Shown piece after piece: positions 60,366-64,000 of a stretch of DNA of 64,000 nt (position 1 is the first letter of the stretch; the number at the start of each line of letters is the position of its first letter). This DNA is from Poriferisodalis sp965116715 (GTDB lineage: Bacteria; Actinomycetota; Acidimicrobiia; Acidimicrobiales; Poriferisodalaceae), in contig OZ220724.1 of the NCBI GenBank assembly GCA_965116715.1, positions 1,736,001-1,800,000 of the forward strand. Direction: 5' to 3'. The translations under genes were made by a program, and so were the position numbers. Under the pieces are notes generated by a model. It was not told the DNA's origin, ran no database searches, and was given only the letters and a program-made list of their open reading frames with translations.

Positions 60366-61137
60366 GCAGGACGAGCTGCGGCCGCCCGATGAGTTGGTCC
60401 GGCTGGACGCTCGGGTCATCGTGGTCACCGGCGCGGGTGGCGGTATCGGCACGGGCATCGCCCGCCGGCTGATGGCCGCTGGTGCCACAGTCATCGCGCA
60501 CACCCGCTCATCGCCGGTTGATCACCTTGCAGGTCCCGATGGAGCACCAGTCGCTTCAGTGCAGGCCGACCTGGCTGATCCGGACGGGCCGCAGCGCGTG
60601 ATCGATGCCGCGCTCGAACACCACGGCCGCATCGATGGGCTGGTCAACAACGCTGCCGTCCAGCCGCTCGTGCACTTCGCCGAATTGAGCGACGTCGAGT
60701 GGGCCGAGATGATCGACGTCAACCTCACTGCAGTGCACCGGCTGACCCACGCTGCGGCAGCGGCGATGCGAGCCCACGGCGGCGGGTCGATCGTCCACAT
60801 CGCCTCGATCGAGGCGCACCACCCCACCGACCTGCACGGCCACTACGCGACGGCCAAGGCGGGCTTGGTCATGCATGCCCGGGCCGCCGCAGGCGCCTAC
60901 GGCCCCGACGGCGTCCGCGTCAACAGCATCTCGCCGGGCCTCATCGACCGGCCCGGCCTGGCCGACGACTGGCCCGACGGCGTGGCCCGCTGGCACGCAG
61001 CAGCGCCGCTGGGCCGGCTGGGCACTGCCGCGGATATCGGCGACGCATGCGTGTTCCTGTTTTCGGACCTCGCCAGATGGATCACCGGGGTGGATCTGGT
61101 GGTCGACGGCGGCGTGCTCACCCGGCCGACGTGGTGA
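60358..61137 (+). CDS. Short-chain dehydrogenase/reductase, classical
   Basis: 259 aa from ATG 60358 (GGAGGG 8 nt upstream), overlapping the DUF985 stop. A full classical set is present: VIVVTGAGGGIGTGIARRLM, LVNNAAVQPLVHF, catalytic Ser in IVHIASIEAHH, Tyr and Lys in GHYATAKAGLVMHA, and VDLVVDGGVLTRPTW at the end. It is an NAD(P)-dependent oxidoreductase of unknown substrate. The coupling to the cupin suggests a joint role. Confidence 0.9.
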   Translation: MVEQDELRPPDELVRLDARVIVVTGAGGGIGTGIARRLMAAGATVIAHTRSSPVDHLAGPDGAPVASVQADLADPDGPQRVIDAALEHHGRIDGLVNNAAVQPLVHFAELSDVEWAEMIDVNLTAVHRLTHAAAAAMRAHGGGSIVHIASIEAHHPTDLHGHYATAKAGLVMHARAAAGAYGPDGVRVNSISPGLIDRPGLADDWPDGVARWHAAAPLGRLGTAADIGDACVFLFSDLARWITGVDLVVDGGVLTRPTW

Positions 61138-61261
61138 CACCCCGGCCTGCCGCTCGCCATCTCCGCTGACTGCAACTCTTGGTTGTCACACCCCCCTGGT
61201 GCACTGCGGGCAAGACAACGTGCACCTCAGGGGCACGCTTCACAGAAGCGGAGAAACCACC

Positions 61262-61372
61262 ATGGACACCTCGACTGAGTCTCGGGCTCGCGCCGGCGAT
61301 TGGATGCTTGCCATTGCCGTGGCGCTGGCCGGCTGCCTCTTGGTCCTGAGCTGGACGATGGCCAGCGGCTAG
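61262..61372 (+). CDS. 36-aa single-pass membrane peptide
   Basis: ATG 61262 with GGAGA 7 nt upstream opens a 36-codon frame ending at TAG 61372. After a short hydrophilic head (MDTSTESRARAGDW) the rest is one hydrophobic helix (MLAIAVALAGCLLVLSWTMA). The good start signal and separate location between an SDR gene and the Rid-like gene favour a real small protein. No family is recognised. Confidence 0.5.
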   Translation: MDTSTESRARAGDWMLAIAVALAGCLLVLSWTMASG

Positions 61373-61436
61373 GGCTGCGGTCCCGTTCACGGGGGCGTTC
61401 TGCTAAGTAGAGGCCAGCTTCCACAAGGAGACGCGC

Positions 61437-62186
61437 ATGCTCATCGACAATCCTCCAGGCGGGTACCGATTCCTCACCGGCATCTCACCGTTCTCGAGCG
61501 GGGTGGTGGCCGACGCTGGCCACGAGATCGTTCACGCCACGCTCGACGCCCACGTGCCGTGGCGCCAGGGGTTCGAGCAGATCGACGCCCACCTGGCCGC
61601 CGTCGGGCGAGAACGCCCCGCCCTGTGCGCCATCGAGCTGCGCTGCCCCACGCCGTACTCGATGCCCGACTTCATCGAGTTCAACAAGGGCTACGTCGAG
61701 CTCGTCCGGTCATGGGATCTCTACGTCGGCGATCACAACCCGCTGGCCCGCACCAACGTCGCCCCCGCGCACGGCCCGCCCGCCGAGCCGGTGCTGCACG
61801 CCTTCTCCTACACCGTCGAGGCCCCGGCGGGCGCGCCGACGACGTTCGTGGTGTCGGGAGCGGGTGAGATTCCCGAAGCCTCGCTCGACGACAACGAGAT
61901 CATCCGCAAGGGCGAGACCGGGCCCGAGGCCATGCGCGAGAAGGCGGCGTTCGTGGCCGCCACCATGGGCTCGCGGCTGCAGGCCATGGGCGCCGGCTGG
62001 AGCCAGGTCACCACCACCGACGTGTACACGGTCTTCATGCACGAAGGTCTGCTTGAGGATGCGGTCATCGGCCAGATGGGGTCAGCGACCCGCCACGGCA
62101 TGCGCTGGTACCGATCGCGCCCGCCGGTCATCGATCTCGACTTCGAGATGGACGTGCGCGGCATCCGGCACGAGATCACGGTGTAA
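61437..62186 (+). CDS. Rid (YjgF/RidA)-like protein, long type
   Basis: 249 aa from ATG 61437, with AAGGAG 6 nt upstream. The N-terminal part reads like a Rid domain (ISPFSSGVVADAGHEIVHAT, FEQIDAHLAAVGRERPALCA), and ATTMGSRLQAMGAGWSQVTTTDVYTVF-type sequence (about 180-205) repeats the pattern, suggesting two Rid-like halves as in CnbZ-type aminomuconate deaminases. The assignment to deaminase chemistry is inferred; the catalytic Arg typical of RidA is not clearly placed. It is an isolated gene upstream of a TetR regulator. Confidence 0.65.
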   Translation: MLIDNPPGGYRFLTGISPFSSGVVADAGHEIVHATLDAHVPWRQGFEQIDAHLAAVGRERPALCAIELRCPTPYSMPDFIEFNKGYVELVRSWDLYVGDHNPLARTNVAPAHGPPAEPVLHAFSYTVEAPAGAPTTFVVSGAGEIPEASLDDNEIIRKGETGPEAMREKAAFVAATMGSRLQAMGAGWSQVTTTDVYTVFMHEGLLEDAVIGQMGSATRHGMRWYRSRPPVIDLDFEMDVRGIRHEITV

Positions 62187-62276
62187 AGAAATCCTCACGA
62201 ACATCGGAGTGCAAACACCGAAGTTGCATCCAGAGGGCACCAGGCGACCAGGTGCGGCGTCTACGCTCGACACACA

Positions 62277-62918
62277 GTGACATCTGCACAGGATTCCGGG
62301 CCTCCCATCCATGAGGAGATTTCTCCACCTACGCGAAAATCTGAGCGGGTCACCGAGCAGCTCCTGAATGCGGCAACCGTGGTCTTCGGCGAGCGCGGCT
62401 TCGAAGCCGCCACCGTCTCGGAGGTTGCCCGCAGATGCGGCCTGACATCCGGCGCCATCTATGCGCGCTGGCCCAGCAAGAGCGAGATGTTCGAGTCGGT
62501 CGTTGAGCACGCCTCCGCGCAACGCATGCTGCTGCTGATCAAGAGCGTCAATGCGACGCCGGCTGAGAAGCTCGCCTTGCTCGGCGACAACCTGCTCAAC
62601 TCCGGGCGCGACGAGACACGCAATCTCTGGATTGAGGCATGTGTGAGCGCCAGCCGCGAGGGAACAGGCGATGCTGCGATTGTCCATGCACAGGAAATCG
62701 AGGCCGAAGAACTCGTAGAGATCGTGGATGCCGGCAAGGAAGCCGGGCTGATCGACCCGTCATTGAGCACCGCCGCCATTGTCCTGCTCTGCCAGTCGCT
62801 TGGCCTCGGATCGTTCCTGGCGCTGCGTGTTCAATCCCCGGAGCGACCGCGACCGTCCGACGACGAGTGGTCAGAGTTGATCGCCCGGATCATCAGCGCG
62901 ATCGGACCAGCCAACTGA
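62277..62918 (+). CDS. TetR-family transcriptional regulator
   Basis: 213 aa from GTG 62277. A hydrophilic N-terminal stretch of about 20 residues precedes the HTH: ERVTEQLLNAATVVFGERGF, AATVSEVARRCGLTSGAIYA, RWPSKSEMFESVVE. The C-terminal all-helical part (about 70-213) binds an unknown ligand. It may repress its own promoter and the adjoining hydrolase or Rid-like gene; no clear palindrome is seen in the 90-bp upstream gap. Confidence 0.9.
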   Translation: MTSAQDSGPPIHEEISPPTRKSERVTEQLLNAATVVFGERGFEAATVSEVARRCGLTSGAIYARWPSKSEMFESVVEHASAQRMLLLIKSVNATPAEKLALLGDNLLNSGRDETRNLWIEACVSASREGTGDAAIVHAQEIEAEELVEIVDAGKEAGLIDPSLSTAAIVLLCQSLGLGSFLALRVQSPERPRPSDDEWSELIARIISAIGPAN

Positions 62919-64000
62919 ACCGACCGACCGTCCGGGAGCCAGCACGCTCGCTCCCGGCACTCACGGTGCTGCTGCTCGGGGCGGTGGCGTTCGCCTGCAG
63001 CAGCTCTGATCTCGCGCCGCCGCCGACGGCGGGCGCCAGCCCGACTACCGCGGCCTCGGCGGCGCCCGATCCCCCTGCGACGACGGCGCCTGCATCGACC
63101 ACGGAGGCTCCAGCAGCCCCGGCGACCACGACGTCTCCGCCTCCCGAAACCACGGCCGCAGCAGCTGACGTCGACACGGCTGCTGCCGATCTGGAGGGCC
63201 GCTGGGAGGGTGTCACCCGCATCGTGGCGCTCGGCGAACTGCCAATTGCCGTGAACTTCACTGCGTCGGAGGACGGACTTCAGGCCGCCATGGACATCCA
63301 AGGCGGGATCGGTCTCGAACTGGTCAACGTCTCGCTCGACGGTCGCCATATCCACTTCGAGCTGGAATCGCCCTTCGGCCAAGCCATCTGGGACGGCGAA
63401 GTGCGCGATGGGCTGATCGACGGTGAATTCACCCAGGCCGACGCGCAGGGGATCTTCCGGCTGGAGCGTGCCGACGTTGAGGAGCTGTCGCCGTATCGCA
63501 GCGACGAAGTGACCTTCGCCAACGGCGAGGTCACCCTGGCGGGTGAGATTGCCCTGCCGGATGGCGACGGACCGCACCCTGCAGTCGTGTTGATCAGCGG
63601 CAGCGGTGACCAGACTCGGGATTCCGACGTCGCCGGATTCAAGGTGTTCGCCGTGCTCGCTGACGCATTGGCCGAAGCCGGCATTGCCTCGCTGCGCTAC
63701 GACGACCGAGGCGTCGGCGGATCGTCCGGCGACGGACTGCAAGCCACCATCGACGATCGGGCGGCAGATGTGGCAGCAGCCGTCGACCTGCTCATGTCAC
63801 GAGGAGACATCGACGTCGAGCGGATCGGTTTGATCGGTCATAGCGAGGGCGGCATGGTTGCGCCCTTGGCAGCCAGCCGGTCCGGCGGCGTCGCCTTCGT
63901 CGCGCTGCTGGCAGCTCCGGCCGTGCCAGGACCTGAGCTCCTCGAAACTCAGCTCGAATTGCTGGAACTGACGGGCATGTCTCAGGATCAGATCGAGCAA
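62915..64000 (+). CDS. Secreted alpha/beta-hydrolase lipoprotein, partial (C-terminus beyond the window)
   Basis: An open frame to the right edge. Its N-terminus is a lipoprotein signal (ARSLPALTVLLLGAVAFACS, lipobox AFAC), a long Pro/Thr/Ala linker, a beta domain of about 100 residues (LEGRWEGVTRIVALGELPIA onward) and an alpha/beta-hydrolase core with PAVVLISGSGDQTRDSD, ASLRYDDRGVGGSSGD and the nucleophile elbow IGLIGHSEGGMVAP. The start is uncertain: CTG 62915 next to the TetR stop or GTG 62867 inside tetR would both include the signal. An 8-bp hairpin (62932-62957) lies in the start region. It probably acts as an esterase outside the cell membrane. Confidence 0.75.
   Translation, partial: MNRPTVREPARSLPALTVLLLGAVAFACSSSDLAPPPTAGASPTTAASAAPDPPATTAPASTTEAPAAPATTTSPPPETTAAAADVDTAAADLEGRWEGVTRIVALGELPIAVNFTASEDGLQAAMDIQGGIGLELVNVSLDGRHIHFELESPFGQAIWDGEVRDGLIDGEFTQADAQGIFRLERADVEELSPYRSDEVTFANGEVTLAGEIALPDGDGPHPAVVLISGSGDQTRDSDVAGFKVFAVLADALAEAGIASLRYDDRGVGGSSGDGLQATIDDRAADVAAAVDLLMSRGDIDVERIGLIGHSEGGMVAPLAASRSGGVAFVALLAAPAVPGPELLETQLELLELTGMSQDQIEQ

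Overview
The window is high-GC bacterial DNA with densely packed genes, many GTG starts, GGAGG-type ribosome binding sites and several apparently leaderless promoters. This fits a high-GC actinomycete. The mix of catabolic and transport genes would suit a free-living heterotroph, possibly of the Acidimicrobiia; that placement is inference, since no phylogenetic marker gene is present.

Layout. 1-3.6 kb (minus): two secreted proteins, one cut by the window edge and one S41 serine protease with FN3-like domains. 3.7-10.2 kb (minus): a methylamine / N-methylglutamate operon, gmaS-mgsA-mgsB-mgsC, then an unrecognised 151-aa gene and a DadA-type FAD oxidoreductase. 10.4-16 kb: a block between the two halves of this pathway, holding an L,D-transpeptidase, two small genes and a tyrosine recombinase. 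A complete IS1595-like element sits just upstream of the recombinase. It is 2,564 bp long, has 23-bp inverted ends and a perfect 8-bp target duplication, and carries five small passenger genes. 16-21.2 kb (minus): a heterotetrameric sarcosine oxidase / N-methylglutamate dehydrogenase operon (soxB-D-A-G), with a divergent LysR gene and two dyad operators between them.

22.4-31.2 kb: mixed accessory genes. They include a Uma2 nuclease, a phytanoyl-CoA-type dioxygenase, a retropepsin-like/DUF5678-like pair, and a DyP peroxidase divergent from an AhpD-like gene. The AhpD reading frame is interrupted by one in-frame UGA exactly at the expected peroxidatic cysteine, and a bacterial SECIS-like hairpin follows, so it is a strong candidate selenoprotein. 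An AlbA_2 regulator, an unrecognised coiled-coil protein and a PEBP-family protein complete the block.

31.3-45.9 kb: a carbohydrate region with a GH13 alpha-glucosidase, a LacI regulator, AglEFG-like ABC components, an aldo/keto reductase, a Gfo/Idh/MocA oxidoreductase, a luciferase-like monooxygenase, an MsmK/UgpC-type ATPase, a class II aldolase-like protein and GlpD. Three sites matching one palindromic LacI operator precede the glucosidase, the binding protein and the ATPase, so the scattered genes probably form one regulon. A strong promoter followed by a stable hairpin marks a possible small RNA at 31.3 kb.

46-64 kb: enoyl-CoA hydratase, SDR enzymes, a tRNA-like remnant, an FbpA/FbpB iron transporter without its ATPase, an EthD-domain protein, an amidohydrolase, an acyl-CoA dehydrogenase flanked by two self-inhibited Fic proteins (one fused to an AbiEi-like N-terminus), an amidase, a DUF985 cupin, a Rid-like protein, a TetR regulator and a partial secreted alpha/beta hydrolase.

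The observations most worth following are the UGA-containing AhpD gene, the passenger-carrying IS and the AbiEi-Fic fusion.
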